Origin: JAKAAZ01 sp963817855
Lineage (GTDB): Bacteria > Acidobacteriota > Terriglobia > Terriglobales > Acidobacteriaceae
Reading direction: 5' to 3'
DNA: 64,000 nt
Assembly (NCBI GenBank): GCA_963817855.1
Contig: CAWFQA010000001.1
Span: 1,426,001-1,490,000 of the forward strand
Below are positions 9,110 to 19,014 of this stretch, in pieces. Below the pieces are notes generated by a model, which saw nothing but the letters and a program-made list of their open reading frames with translations, had not been told where the DNA came from and did not search any database. A program made the translations under genes and the position numbers. Numbering within the stretch: the first letter of the stretch is position 1; every line of letters begins with the position of its first letter.

Positions 9110-11045
9110 GATTGACTCCCTGTTCGGCTTCCAGTTGCACTTTTCCCGTCGGTTCCACCGCAGTCGGCTCGTTGGTCTGTCTGGACCTGTTGGGCAGCAC
9201 GCTTTCCATCACCGTCAACGCCGCCTCAAATCTGCCGGACGGCGCGCTGACCTGTACGCCCTGCACCATGTCGCGCGCCGCGATCAGCATTTCCTGGGCA
9301 ATCTTCACGCCTTCCGCACGCGCCAGCTCCGGCGTATCCGCCTGTTGCATCCGCAACAAGATGTCATCCGGCACAAAGACGCGCAGATCGTTCCGCATAA
9401 ACTCCGCATTGCGCAAACTGACCAGCGGCCAGATGCCTGCAATTACCGGAAGGCGAAATTGCTCTACCCGTTTCAGAAAAGCTTCCAGCAGGCGTAGATC
9501 GAAGACCGGCTGAGTAATGGCATACTCGGCTCCGGCTTCCACCTTGTAGGCAAATCTCCGCACTTCGTTATCCAGGTCCGGCACACCGGGGTTAGCCGCA
9601 ACGCCGATCGCAAATCCAGTGGAGGCGCCGATCGAATTGCCGCCAATATCCAGGCCGCTGTTCAGATTGCGAACAATGTTCACCAGCCCAATCGCATCCA
9701 CGTCGAACACGGCCGTGGCGTCCGGATAATTTCCCAGCTTAGGCGGATCACCGGTCAGGCAAAGGATGTTACGCAGCCCCAGCGAAGCCGCTCCCAGCAA
9801 GTCGGATTGAATGCTTAGTACGTTGCGATCGCGACACGTGTAGTGCAGCACGGTTTCGATGCCGACCTGCTGCTGAATTTGCAGACAGAGGCTCAACGCG
9901 CTCATGCGGGCCGAGGCGCGCGGCGAATCCGGAACATTGATCGCTTCTACGCCGTTCTGCGCCAGCAGCGTCGCAGCCTGCAACTCGCGATGCGCACTGA
10001 TACCCCGCGGTGGAACAATTTCCACCAGCGCGATAAATTTCCCTGCGACCAGGTCCGCGCCAAGCTTCGATCGTTTCTCCAGCGGCGGCGCGGTCACGGT
10101 GTTCTGGACGGTTACGGTCGCGGACGTCACCGGCCCGCTTTTGCGAGCATCCAGCGCACGCAGGGCGGAGCGCATAGCGCGAATATGGCTAGGAGTTGTG
10201 CCGCAACATCCGCCGACAAACTGCACCCCGGCCTGTGCGAACTTTCGCGCGAAGCTGGCCATATATTCCGGCGAACAGAGATAAATATTTCGTCCATCCA
10301 CGGCGCGCGGCATTCCCGCGTTCGGCATCGCCACGAGGGGCAGCGTTGTTGCGGTACGCATCCGCTCGATCGCACTTAGGATCGTCGCCGGCCCCGCACT
10401 GCAATTGCAACCAACGGCGTCCGCGCCCCATTCGGTGAGTTTTTTTGCGGCCACTTCCGGGGAGGAGCCATCCAGCGTATTACCCTCCTCATCGATCGTC
10501 ATCATCGCCAGGACGGGCAAATCCGGTGCCGCTTCCCGCGCCGCCTGAATCGCCTGATGCATTTCGTTTAGCGAAGTCATCGTCTCCAGCATCAGGAGAT
10601 CGACGCCACCCTCCGCCAAGGCGCGAATCTGCTCGGCAAATGCCGTGCGCGCTTCTTCAAACGAAACCTTGCCGAGCGGTTCAATCTGCACACCGATCGG
10701 GCCCACAGAGCCGGCTACGTACGCCTGCGTGGCCTGCTTGTCCCGGATTTGGTCCGCCGCCTGCCGCGCGATTTTCGCGCCCGCGACATTCACATCATGT
10801 GCTTTGTCCTGCATTCCGTGCCGCTCCAGACGAAATCGATTTCCGCCGAAGGTATTGGTCTCGATGATCTCCGCGCCGGCCTGCAGATATTCCTCGTGGA
10901 TGGCGCGAATCAGATCGGGCTGCGACAAGTTGAGCTCGTCGTAACAACGATGGATAAACACACCCCGTTCGTAGAGCATGGTGCCCATCGCGCCGTCGCA
11001 CAGAACGCTTCGTGTTTGGAACAGCTCACTCAGGCTATTTGGCAT
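9096..11045 (-). CDS. Bifunctional homocysteine S-methyltransferase / 5,10-methylenetetrahydrofolate reductase
   Basis: About 649 residues from ATG 11045; a TTG one codon earlier is also open. Residues 1-295 are a homocysteine S-methyltransferase TIM barrel with the zinc cysteines in VGCNC near 213 and GGCCGTTP near 280. Residues about 330-610 are an MTHFR domain (LVEIVPPRG, LTGDPPKLGNYP, FAYKVEAGAEYAITQPVFD). This fusion corresponds to YitJ of Bacillus: it makes 5-methyl-THF and transfers a methyl group to homocysteine, giving methionine. Overlap with xseB suggests a common transcript. The ribosome site is weak. Confidence 0.93.
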   Translation of the reverse strand: MPNSLSELFQTRSVLCDGAMGTMLYERGVFIHRCYDELNLSQPDLIRAIHEEYLQAGAEIIETNTFGGNRFRLERHGMQDKAHDVNVAGAKIARQAADQIRDKQATQAYVAGSVGPIGVQIEPLGKVSFEEARTAFAEQIRALAEGGVDLLMLETMTSLNEMHQAIQAAREAAPDLPVLAMMTIDEEGNTLDGSSPEVAAKKLTEWGADAVGCNCSAGPATILSAIERMRTATTLPLVAMPNAGMPRAVDGRNIYLCSPEYMASFARKFAQAGVQFVGGCCGTTPSHIRAMRSALRALDARKSGPVTSATVTVQNTVTAPPLEKRSKLGADLVAGKFIALVEIVPPRGISAHRELQAATLLAQNGVEAINVPDSPRASARMSALSLCLQIQQQVGIETVLHYTCRDRNVLSIQSDLLGAASLGLRNILCLTGDPPKLGNYPDATAVFDVDAIGLVNIVRNLNSGLDIGGNSIGASTGFAIGVAANPGVPDLDNEVRRFAYKVEAGAEYAITQPVFDLRLLEAFLKRVEQFRLPVIAGIWPLVSLRNAEFMRNDLRVFVPDDILLRMQQADTPELARAEGVKIAQEMLIAARDMVQGVQVSAPSGRFEAALTVMESVLPNRSRQTNEPTAVEPTGKVQLEAEQGVNLGKL

Positions 11046-11281
11046 CAAAATTGGTCCGTCTGACTATCGTAGACCAGTTTTCCTGTGGGTGTGCGCCATG
11101 GGAATAAGGTCTGCGCATCCATTCCTTAAACAAGGGATGCACGTAAGGGTTGGTGGCGACTCATAGCAACGAGAAAACCGGTCTAGTGGGCGCGGCACAG
11201 AAGCGCCAGATGGAGGTACTGGTATACACTAGCCTTTCAACCACGAACGATGAACGTGCCCTGGAATTGGAGCATTGAGCT

Positions 11282-12766
11282 TTGATCAGTCGTAGTAGTT
11301 TTGTCCGCGTTGTCCTCAGCGTCGTCACCGCCACAAGCGTCTTTTGGATGGTAGGCTGTCTTGGCCAGAGGTCCTACCTTGCCGGGAGGCCAGTTCCGCC
11401 GAGCAGAGTCCTTACGCGCGTCATGGTCGCAATTCAGAATCCGTCCCCGATTGTAAGTGGTGAATTGCAGATTCTGGATGCCCGCTACGACCAACGCAAC
11501 AGTGAGAACGGCTCGGTCCCAGCCTTCTTCATCAGCGGCTATAAAGGCTCTTTGCCCAGCCTGATTCTCAATTACCCCGAGCAATCTGCGGGATATGTGT
11601 ACGGGTCCGGCGACGGTACGGTGACCGCCCTCAGTTATGCCAGCGAGACAGCGACGGGCAACATCAGCGGGCTGCCAGGGCCTTCCAGCAGCATCTTTGT
11701 GCCCTCCAGCGGAAACTATGTGATTGCCGCCAATCAAACCGCTCAATACGTGACGGTACAGGATCGCGTGCAAGGCATCACTGTCTATCTGAACCTTCCC
11801 AACGTGTACAAGGTGGTAGTGAACCCCAGTGCCACTGTGATGCTAGCATTCGTGCAGAACAGCAATTACGCGTATCGCATCATTCACCTGCAGCAGCCCA
11901 ATGGAACCGTCGCACAGGTGCCCACTTTTCCGAATGAGGCGAACTGGCCCAAGGACGTCGCGCCGGTCAGTTGTCAGCCGATCAATCTTCCTGTCTATTG
12001 CGTCGTTCCAGTGCTCGATCAGAATGGCAATCCTCTCGTGTTTGATCGACCGTTCAACACCATCTTCTCGTCCGATGGCACCACTGGGTGGCTGCTCAAC
12101 TGCGGACCGGAATGCGGCGGACAGCAGTCGAGTGTCAGCTTCCTGAACATGGGAGTGCTCAATATCTATAACTTTCCGGGCAGCACGTACCCAGCTCCAC
12201 CGCCCAACCCCGCGCCACCCACAGAGCAACAACGAATACCTATACCCGGCGGAGCGACCATGGCTCTCTATGGGAATGGGACCTTATATGTCTCAGGTCA
12301 GCAGCAACAGCCGGACGGCTTGTTTGAAGGATTTCTGTCGGTCGTTAATTTGACTAGCAACCATGTGATCGCGAGCTATCCCATCTCCGATGGCACCCAC
12401 ACCAAGATGTTGTTTGGCGACGACAATACTCTGTGGATCGGGTCCCAGCAGTGTCAGACAGGCGAGCGAGTCGCGACGAATCAGAAAGAGACCGGCTGTC
12501 TGACCATGTTCAACATGAACGACAATACTGTGCTGGTCGAGCCCTGGTACGGCGACTTGACGGGCCTGTGCGCCATTCTGCAGTGGCATAAGATGTATAC
12601 CGCGTACGGCGGCCAGATTCACATCTACGCCACGACCAACGTCGGCATTACCACCAGTAGTGTCGGCTATTCGGCGGGAACCGAACTGTATAACGGCCAC
12701 GCCACGGTGCAGGGAACTGCCTACGACGTTGCCTATATGGATGCGATTACCAACGCGTCGAACTAG
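11282..12766 (+). CDS. Hypothetical lipoprotein, 494 residues
   Basis: Start is TTG at 11282, the only start after the in-frame stop at 11276, with GGAG 9 bases upstream. Residues 1-26 form a lipoprotein signal ending VFWMVGC, so the protein should be lipid-anchored on the outer side of a membrane. The rest is beta-rich with repeated 30-40-residue segments (GSLPSLILNYPEQSAGYVYGS, GGATMALYGNGTLYVSG, DDNTLWIGSQQC) that look like blades of a beta-propeller. A proline-rich stretch (PAPPPNPAPPTEQQ) interrupts the middle. I do not recognise a catalytic motif. Its own transcript is likely, as neighbours are spaced by over 100 bases. Confidence 0.75.
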   Translation: MISRSSFVRVVLSVVTATSVFWMVGCLGQRSYLAGRPVPPSRVLTRVMVAIQNPSPIVSGELQILDARYDQRNSENGSVPAFFISGYKGSLPSLILNYPEQSAGYVYGSGDGTVTALSYASETATGNISGLPGPSSSIFVPSSGNYVIAANQTAQYVTVQDRVQGITVYLNLPNVYKVVVNPSATVMLAFVQNSNYAYRIIHLQQPNGTVAQVPTFPNEANWPKDVAPVSCQPINLPVYCVVPVLDQNGNPLVFDRPFNTIFSSDGTTGWLLNCGPECGGQQSSVSFLNMGVLNIYNFPGSTYPAPPPNPAPPTEQQRIPIPGGATMALYGNGTLYVSGQQQQPDGLFEGFLSVVNLTSNHVIASYPISDGTHTKMLFGDDNTLWIGSQQCQTGERVATNQKETGCLTMFNMNDNTVLVEPWYGDLTGLCAILQWHKMYTAYGGQIHIYATTNVGITTSSVGYSAGTELYNGHATVQGTAYDVAYMDAITNASN

Positions 12767-12883
12767 ACGCGTTCTCGATTCCGAAGGTTACGTAACCAGC
12801 GGCACGTGGGTGTCCCAGGTCTGTTGCGGCGGCGATTGACCCGGGATTTCGCCAGCATCGAACATGTTCCATGGTCCACCGGC

Positions 12884-13600
12884 ATGATCCACTCCGTCGA
12901 CATCCTCGCCATTGCTGCGCATCGTGATGATGTGGAGCAGACCTGCGGAGGAACGCTGCTACAGTCCTCTTCGATCGGTCTGCGTACCGCCATTCTCGAT
13001 CTGACCCAGGGAGAAGCCGGAACGCGAGGCACCGCCGCCGAACGTGCCGCGGAAGCCGAGGACGCCGCAAGAATTCTAGGGGCTTCCTGGCGCTACGCCC
13101 TCGATCTCCCCGATGGACGGCTGGAAAACTCCTGGGACAATCGGCTGAAAATCGCCACAGTCTTGCGCCAGGCGCAACCGCGCGTGGTGATTTTGCCCTA
13201 CTGGCAGGCACGCCACCCGGATCACTCTATCGTTGCAACTCTCGGCTACGAAGCCTGTTTTGTCGCCGGTCTCGCCAAGGTCGAAACGGGCGCACCGCCC
13301 CATCGCCCCTTCAAAATCCTCTACGCCAGCTTATATGCAGATGTTCGCCCTACCTTTGTCGTCGACATCACCGCCCATATCGAGCAACGCTTTCAATCTC
13401 TGATGGCCTACCGCTCGCAATACGAAAACCAAACTTCCGGCGGCAAGATTTTCGTTCCCCAGGAAGAAATTCGTGAACGCACCTTCGCCTTGGCACGCTT
13501 TTACGGAATGCTCGGTGGCGTGCGATATGCGGAGCCATTCATCCAAAAAGAAATCGGCCTGGTCGAGGACCTGACTCTGATCCCCGTGCAGTCCATCTGA
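12884..13600 (+). CDS. bshB1: Bacillithiol biosynthesis deacetylase BshB1-type
   Basis: 238 residues from ATG 12884; a GTG at 12806 extends the frame but lacks family-like sequence. The N-terminus VDILAIAAHRDDVEQTCGGT, LDLTQGEAGTRGT and RHPDHSIVATLGYEACFVAG, and the tail YRSQYENQ / FYGMLGGVRYAEPF, follow BshB1 closely. The enzyme removes acetate from GlcNAc-malate in bacillithiol synthesis. The zinc motif is AHRDD instead of the usual AH(P/A)DD; the metal-binding His and Asp are kept. bshA and bshC are not in the window. A close relative acting on another N-acetylglucosaminide is the alternative. Confidence 0.85.
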   Translation: MIHSVDILAIAAHRDDVEQTCGGTLLQSSSIGLRTAILDLTQGEAGTRGTAAERAAEAEDAARILGASWRYALDLPDGRLENSWDNRLKIATVLRQAQPRVVILPYWQARHPDHSIVATLGYEACFVAGLAKVETGAPPHRPFKILYASLYADVRPTFVVDITAHIEQRFQSLMAYRSQYENQTSGGKIFVPQEEIRERTFALARFYGMLGGVRYAEPFIQKEIGLVEDLTLIPVQSI

Positions 13601-13828
13601 GCAGGTGGGTCGCCACCGAACATCTCACCGGCGAACGACAGTTCTAGTTTTCCAGTCGACTTGTTCAGCAGATCGTGCTAACGTTTCTCCGAATTTGCTC
13701 GTCTATTCAGCCTCAGGTACGTGCTGGTCAATCATCTCCGGTTAGGAAGGATTGCGCACAATGCCTCAAGCTTCGGGAAGTCAAGCTCGATCCACGAAAC
13801 TTCGCGACAGCAAGCAAGGCAATGGCAG

Positions 13829-14988
13829 ATGACGCCGCGACGGATTCTTTCGGTCAACCGCGTTGATACTGGCGATTTCAATTTCCGGCTGCGGCGGTGG
13901 CAGTGGCGGCACTGGTAGCGGCGGCACTGGTAGCGGCGGCACTGGCAGTGGCGGAACTGGTAGCGGCGGAAGGGCAGCGGCAGCAACGTATACATGGCGG
14001 GCGACACATCCAACGCCACGGGCGGCACCATAGCGACCTACTGGAAGATCGGCGCGGCAACGAACCTGATCCGACTGGGACGTCGTATGCGGACGGCAAA
14101 CGCGATCGCGGTCGACGGCAGCGGCAATGTCTACGTGGCGGGCGACATATACGATGCCACGACCCAACAATACATAGCGACCTATTGGAAGAATGGCGCG
14201 GCGACGCTACCTGACCGACGGAACCAGCGTCTGCGTATGCCGATGCGCGATCGCTGTAGACGGCAGCGGCAATGTCTACGCTGGCGGGCGACACATACGA
14301 CGCCGCGACCCACAATCCACGTAGCGACCTATTGGAAGAACGGCTCGGCCACCAATCTGACCGATGGATCTTATGTTGCGGTTGCGAACTCGATCGCGAT
14401 GGACAGCAGCGGCAATGTCTATGTGGCGGGCAGCACAACAAACCATCGCCACGAACGGCACCTCACCCAACACCGCGACATACTGGAAGAACGGTACGGC
14501 GACTAACTTGACCCACGGAACGTCGTATGCGCGGGGCTTACCGCGATCACGGTCGACGGCAGCGGGAATGTCTACGCGGCGGGCGATTACATCCGGCGCT
14601 ACGACAGGCAACAACGCCGTAGCAACCTACTGGAAGAACGGCGTGGCGACCACCCTCACCGATGGATCGAGGAATGCGGGCGCGAACGCGATCACGGTCG
14701 ACAGCAGCGGCAATGTCTACGTGGCGGGCTATACATCCAGCGCCTCGGGCAACACCATAGCGACCTACTGGAAGAATGGCGCAGCGACCAGCCTGACCGA
14801 CGGATCGAGTGATGCGGATGCATAGGCGATTGCGGCGGACAGCAGCGGCAACGTCTACGTGGCGGGCGATCAAGCAACGCCATCATGACACCTTCATAGC
14901 GACTTACTGGAAGAACGGTACGGCGATGAACCTGACAGACGGATCGAGTGATGCAGGGATATCGGGGATTGCGATGTCGAGCCACTAA
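13829..14988 (+). pseudogene. Decayed repeat lipoprotein (NVYVAG / ATYWKNG repeats)
   Basis: The start ATG 13829 reads MTPRRILSV, then a frameshift; the next frame gives LILAISISGCGG, a lipoprotein signal. Seven copies of a unit of about 141-150 bases follow, near 13973, 14114, 14258, 14401, 14554, 14700 and 14838. Each encodes roughly SSGNVYVAG-x(10)-ATYWKNGTATNLTDGSS. The frame changes repeatedly: near 14095, 14212, 14300, 14445 and 14580, an in-frame TAG near 14833, and again near 14875. The last frame ends at TAA 14986-14988 in IAMSSH, parallel to the ending of the intact copy downstream. This looks like a SBBP-like propeller protein whose gene has died; its product, if intact, would have been about 380 residues. 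Confidence 0.75.
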
Positions 14989-15095
14989 CTGGCCTGCGGA
15001 CCAGTGCCAGGCGTTGAAAGATCGCGCACAATGCACGCAGATGTGGAAAGCCGTGTTTGGCTCAGGAATTTTTCGTACGAGAGAGGAAAACGTAA

Positions 15096-15347
15096 ATGAC
15101 GTTTCAACGGATTCTTTCGGCAACGCGCTGCTATCTGGCGATTTCACTTGCCGGCTGTGGCGGCAATGGTACCGGCACCACGACCGGCACCACGACCGGA
15201 AGAACCAATGTCTACGTGGCGGGCTACACTACATCCAACGCATCGGGCAACGCCATAGCGACCTACTGGAAGAACGGCACGGCGACAACCCTGACCGACG
15301 GATCGTCGAACGCCGTCGTGTATGGGATGGCCTTGTCGAGTCAGTAA
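15096..15347 (+). CDS. Miniature lipoprotein paralogue with one NVYVAG/ATYWKNG repeat
   Basis: 83 residues. MTFQRILSATRCYLAISLAGC is a lipoprotein signal with a good lipobox (LAGC). A Gly/Thr linker (GTGTTTGTTTG) and a single repeat (NVYVAGYTT, IATYWKNGTATTLTDGSS) follow, ending MALSSQ. AGGA sits 8 bases before the ATG. The signal peptide, linker and ending match those of the decayed seven-repeat gene upstream, so it is a contracted copy of it. The upstream DNA also shares GCGCACAATGC with the start region of the first copy. Function unknown; possibly a surface-anchored remnant. Confidence 0.6.
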   Translation: MTFQRILSATRCYLAISLAGCGGNGTGTTTGTTTGRTNVYVAGYTTSNASGNAIATYWKNGTATTLTDGSSNAVVYGMALSSQ

Positions 15348-15379
15348 CGGAATTGCGGAAGGCTACCTGTGAAAATGCC

Positions 15380-15772
15380 CTAATCTCCCGCGGGCGCGGT
15401 TGCCTCAGGGTGTAGTTGCGGATTCCACTGGTTCTTGCCGCTTGCATCCAGCGTCAGCGTCAGCGTTCCTTGCTGACCCTCTTTCACATACGGGCCTTTC
15501 CCGGAGTGAGGTTGTCTCTTGCTGTCGGAGAATTCGACTTTCATGCGTCCCGCATCCTGGAGTTGTATCGGGTAGATAAACGTCGCTCCGGGGGCGAGGT
15601 TCGAAACTCCAAAGCTGGCGCTGGGGTAGTCGACTTCAATGTTGTGCAGGTCGGTTGTTCCGGAGTTGACGACGCGGACCTCGACTAACTTTGAGCGGCA
15701 GCCAACCGTCAGCATCAAGCTTGCCAGTGCAGCCAATCCCAAGAATCCGCGCAGTCGATTCCGCTTAATCAT
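15380..15772 (-). CDS. Small hypothetical lipoprotein
   Basis: 130 residues with a lipoprotein signal ending LMLTVGC at about residue 25. The mature part reads VEVRVVNSGTTDLHNIEVDYP and FGVSNLAPGATFIYPIQ, a beta-sandwich-like pattern, then LTLTLDASGKNQWNPQ. No named family recognised. It is convergent with the repeat lipoprotein and same-strand with lpxD upstream (42 bases). Confidence 0.7.
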   Translation of the reverse strand: MIKRNRLRGFLGLAALASLMLTVGCRSKLVEVRVVNSGTTDLHNIEVDYPSASFGVSNLAPGATFIYPIQLQDAGRMKVEFSDSKRQPHSGKGPYVKEGQQGTLTLTLDASGKNQWNPQLHPEATAPAGD

Positions 15773-15814
15773 GTCTCTAGTTTAGGCGAGAAAAACGAGG
15801 ATGCGGATGTGCGG

Positions 15815-16836
15815 CTACTGTTTCGACTCCGCCAACTTGCGCACGGTCCTTACGATCTCCGGCAGGCGGCTATAGGCTGCGACGCAGCGCAGCCATAGCT
15901 TATTGTCCAGCCCCGGCGATCCGCTCATCACTTTGCCGGCAGGCACATCGTGCGAGACCGCGCTCTGGGCCGTCAGAATCGATCCATCCCCGATCGAACA
16001 GTGTCCGGCCACCGCGGCTTGTCCCGCCAGAATGACATTCTTGCCAAGGTGAGAAGAACCGGCCAGCCCCACCTGCGCGCACAGCAACGTGTTTTCTCCC
16101 ACCGTGCATCCATGGCCCACCTGCACCAGGTTGTCCACCTTCACTCCCGCGCCAATGCGCGTTTCTCCCACGCTGGCCCGATCGATGCAGGCATTGGCCT
16201 GCACCTCGACATGGTCTTCCAGGATCGCGGGTCCCGACTGCGGAATCTTGTGCCAGCGGCCTGCATCATCTTTCGCGAATCCAAATCCGTCCGACCCGAT
16301 CACGGCGCCATTTTGCAAGGTGACATCGTCACCCAGCTCACATCCCTCGCGCACAATCGCATGGGCATGCGCGAAAAAACGGTTCCCGATGCGAGAGTTA
16401 GGATAGATCACCACATGTGCCAACAACACCGCGTCATCGCCAATCTCCACATTTTCTTCGATCACCGCATACGCGCCCACATGACAATCGCGGCCTAGCT
16501 TCGCAGATGGATGAATGATGGCCGTGGGATGAATGCCCGCCGCATAAGGGGGTGACTGATAAAAAATCTCAATGGCGCGCGCAAAGGCCAGGTATGGATT
16601 CGCCGTGCGCAAGGTTGCCGCTGCGATAGCAGGAAAGTCCTCGGTGACCAGGACGGCGCCGGCCTGGGTGGTTTTTGTCAGCGCCGCGTATTTTGGGTTA
16701 GCGACAAACGTCACCTGATGCGCGCCGGCTTCTTCAATGCCCGCAGACGCCTGTGATTTCGATGGTTTCAGGCGCAGGATTCTCCGGGCTGCCTTCCAAA
16801 CGCGCGTTCAATCGGCGTGCCAATTCTGCCAGTTGC
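15815..16836 (-). pseudogene. lpxD: UDP-3-O-acylglucosamine N-acyltransferase LpxD, interrupted by one frameshift
   Basis: LpxD adds the second hydroxyacyl chain in lipid A synthesis. The N-terminus starts at ATG 16836 as MQLAELARRLNARLEG...EITGV, then shifts frame near 16733-16740. Deleting one base turns CGH-stop into AGIEEAGAHQV, which leads directly into VTFVANPKYAAL, the normal LpxD continuation. The remainder (15815-16714, 299 codons) is intact: hexapeptide left-handed helix repeats, the FGFAKDDAGRWHKIPQ loop, and His in VQVGHGC. The gene starts 30 bases after the EF-G-like gene, same strand. Because lpxD is normally needed for LPS, either another copy exists, translation restarts at the downstream ATG 16714, or the extra base is a sequencing error. 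Confidence 0.85.
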
Positions 16837-16866
16837 ATGGGCTGATTGTATCCAAAGCGAAGAAGA

Positions 16867-19014
16867 TTATCCTTCGTCGTCCGGCACCGTCTGATGTTGT
16901 TTCGCCGCAGCCACAAGCTTTTCCTGCGTTTGCGGCAAGACAAAATCGTAGTGGTTCATCTCCATGTGGAAGCTGCCTTGCCCCTGCGTCATCGCAGTCA
17001 GGTCGGCCCCATAGGTCAGCATGTCGGCCATCGGGGCTTCCGCCTGGATCACGGTCTGCCCGGGCACCGAACTTGGCTCCATTCCTAAAACGCGCCCATG
17101 GCGTCCAGGAAGATCGCCCATCACTGTTCCGGCAAAATTATCAGGTGCCTGAATGCTGACCCGCATCACCGGTTCCAGCAGCGCCGGTCGCGCCCGCTCC
17201 ATGCAATCGCGAAACGCCAATCGTCCCGCGATACGGAAACTCATCTCGTTCGAATCCACTTCATGATACGATCCGTCAAACACGGTCACCTTAAAGTCCA
17301 CCATGGGATGGCCGGCGAGATAGCCGCGGTCGGCAGCTTCACGCACACCTTTTTCAATGGCTGGAACATAGTTCCTCGGAATCGCTCCGCCGAAAATATC
17401 ATTGACAAATTCAAACCCGCCGCCGCGCGGCAGCGGCTCAATGCGAATCTTGCAATCGCCAAACTGCCCATGGCCGCCGGACTGTTTCTTGTGCCGGCCA
17501 TGTCCCTCGGCATGGGTGCGGATGGTTTCGCGATATGGCACCTTGGGCGCCTTCAATGTGACTTCTGTGTGATAGCGCCGCCGCAGCTTCGACACCACAA
17601 TTTCAATATGCTGCTGGCCCGTTCCGGCAATTAGAAATTCATTCGTCTGCGCATCGCGATAGAAACGAATCAGCGTATCTTCTTCCATAATGCGATGCAG
17701 CGCATTCGCCAGCTTGTCCTCATCTGCGCGCGTTCGAGGCTCAATCGCAAACGCAATTGCCGGCTCTGGATTTTGCACCTGCTCGTACAAAATGGCGTGG
17801 CGGCTGTCGCCCAGCGTATCGCCGGTATGCGTGCTTTTCAGCTTCGCCACCGCACCCAGATCGCCCGCGTGCAGTTCCGTTACAGGCAACGGCTTTTTGC
17901 CCTGCATGATGGAAAGGTGCGCCAGCTTTTCCTGCGCCTGCTGCTTGTAGTTGAAGACAGCTTCGTTATCGTGCGCGCATCCGGAGAATACTTTGAAGAA
18001 GGAAATCTGTCCCGCGAACGGATCGGAAATCGTCTTGAACACGAACAGAGAAAGCGGCCCATTGTCGACCACTTTCTGGTCCTCTTTTTCTGGTGCGGAG
18101 TCGGCCCCATTGCCATTGGAGCCCTTCGTGCTCTTGGCAGCCAACATGGTGGCGGGTACTGGCAGTCGTTCGACTGGCGCAGGAGCATACACGCGGAAAA
18201 ATTCCAGCAGGCGATCGCTTGCAATATTGCTCAGGCCGGAAGAATACATCACCGGGAAAATTCGATCCTCGCGAATTGCCTCATGCAGCGCCGGTACCAG
18301 GTGTTCTTCTGACAGAGTGCCTTCCGTGAAGAACTCCTCCATCAATTCGTCTTTACCTTCGGCGACCAACTCTACTAACGCGTCGTGTCCAGCTTGTGCC
18401 CGCTCTAATAGTTCTTTCGGTATTGAGATGGACTGGCCACGTCCCTTTGAATTGGCGCGGTAGTCGTAGGCCTGCATTCCAATCAGGTCTATGATGCCGG
18501 AGAACGAGGATCCTTGCCCGATCGGCAGCGCGACCGGCGTGACCGTGCGTCCAAAGGTCGCTCGCAGATTCTCCAGCACCGCGTCCGGCCTGGCCCGCTC
18601 GCGATCCATTGCATTGATCACCAGGATGCGCGGCAGTCTGAATTCTTCGGCATAATCCCACACGCGCTGTGTCATCGGTTGCGGGCCTTCCACTGCGTCA
18701 ATGACCACCGCAACCGCTTCCACCGGAAGCATGGCTGACCGGGCTTCCGGCACAAACATGTTGAATCCCGGAGTATCGATCACATTGATCTTGACCCCGC
18801 TCCACTCGCAGAACGCGACTGCATTCGCAAGCGTAACTCGCCGAGATACTTCTTCTTCGTCATAGGCGGTAACGGCGGTCCCATCCTCGACGCTGCCCAT
18901 CGCTGGAATTGTGCCGGCAGTCGCCAGCAAAGCTTCAATCAGTGTTGTTTTTCCGCAGTGCGAATGGCCGACAAAGGCCAGGTTGCGAATCTCGCTTCCC
19001 AGGTAAGTCTTCAT
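16867..19014 (-). CDS. Elongation factor G-like translational GTPase (divergent paralogue)
   Basis: 715 residues from ATG 19014, chosen because GGAGG lies 7 bases upstream; the frame stays open to 19128 without family sequence. G1 is GHSHCGKT at 16-23 and G3 is DTPGF. G4 reads NAMD rather than NKxD, so the lysine that contacts guanine is missing. Domain II is preceded by a Gly/Ser/Asn insert (GSNGNGADSAPEKED). Domain IV has KKQSGGHGQFGDCKI and domain V LPGRHGRVLGMEP. It belongs to the EF-G-like class that coexists with a normal FusA in many bacteria; a role in ribosome recycling or stress is possible but not shown. lpxD follows in the same direction. Confidence 0.9.
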   Translation of the reverse strand: MKTYLGSEIRNLAFVGHSHCGKTTLIEALLATAGTIPAMGSVEDGTAVTAYDEEEVSRRVTLANAVAFCEWSGVKINVIDTPGFNMFVPEARSAMLPVEAVAVVIDAVEGPQPMTQRVWDYAEEFRLPRILVINAMDRERARPDAVLENLRATFGRTVTPVALPIGQGSSFSGIIDLIGMQAYDYRANSKGRGQSISIPKELLERAQAGHDALVELVAEGKDELMEEFFTEGTLSEEHLVPALHEAIREDRIFPVMYSSGLSNIASDRLLEFFRVYAPAPVERLPVPATMLAAKSTKGSNGNGADSAPEKEDQKVVDNGPLSLFVFKTISDPFAGQISFFKVFSGCAHDNEAVFNYKQQAQEKLAHLSIMQGKKPLPVTELHAGDLGAVAKLKSTHTGDTLGDSRHAILYEQVQNPEPAIAFAIEPRTRADEDKLANALHRIMEEDTLIRFYRDAQTNEFLIAGTGQQHIEIVVSKLRRRYHTEVTLKAPKVPYRETIRTHAEGHGRHKKQSGGHGQFGDCKIRIEPLPRGGGFEFVNDIFGGAIPRNYVPAIEKGVREAADRGYLAGHPMVDFKVTVFDGSYHEVDSNEMSFRIAGRLAFRDCMERARPALLEPVMRVSIQAPDNFAGTVMGDLPGRHGRVLGMEPSSVPGQTVIQAEAPMADMLTYGADLTAMTQGQGSFHMEMNHYDFVLPQTQEKLVAAAKQHQTVPDDEG

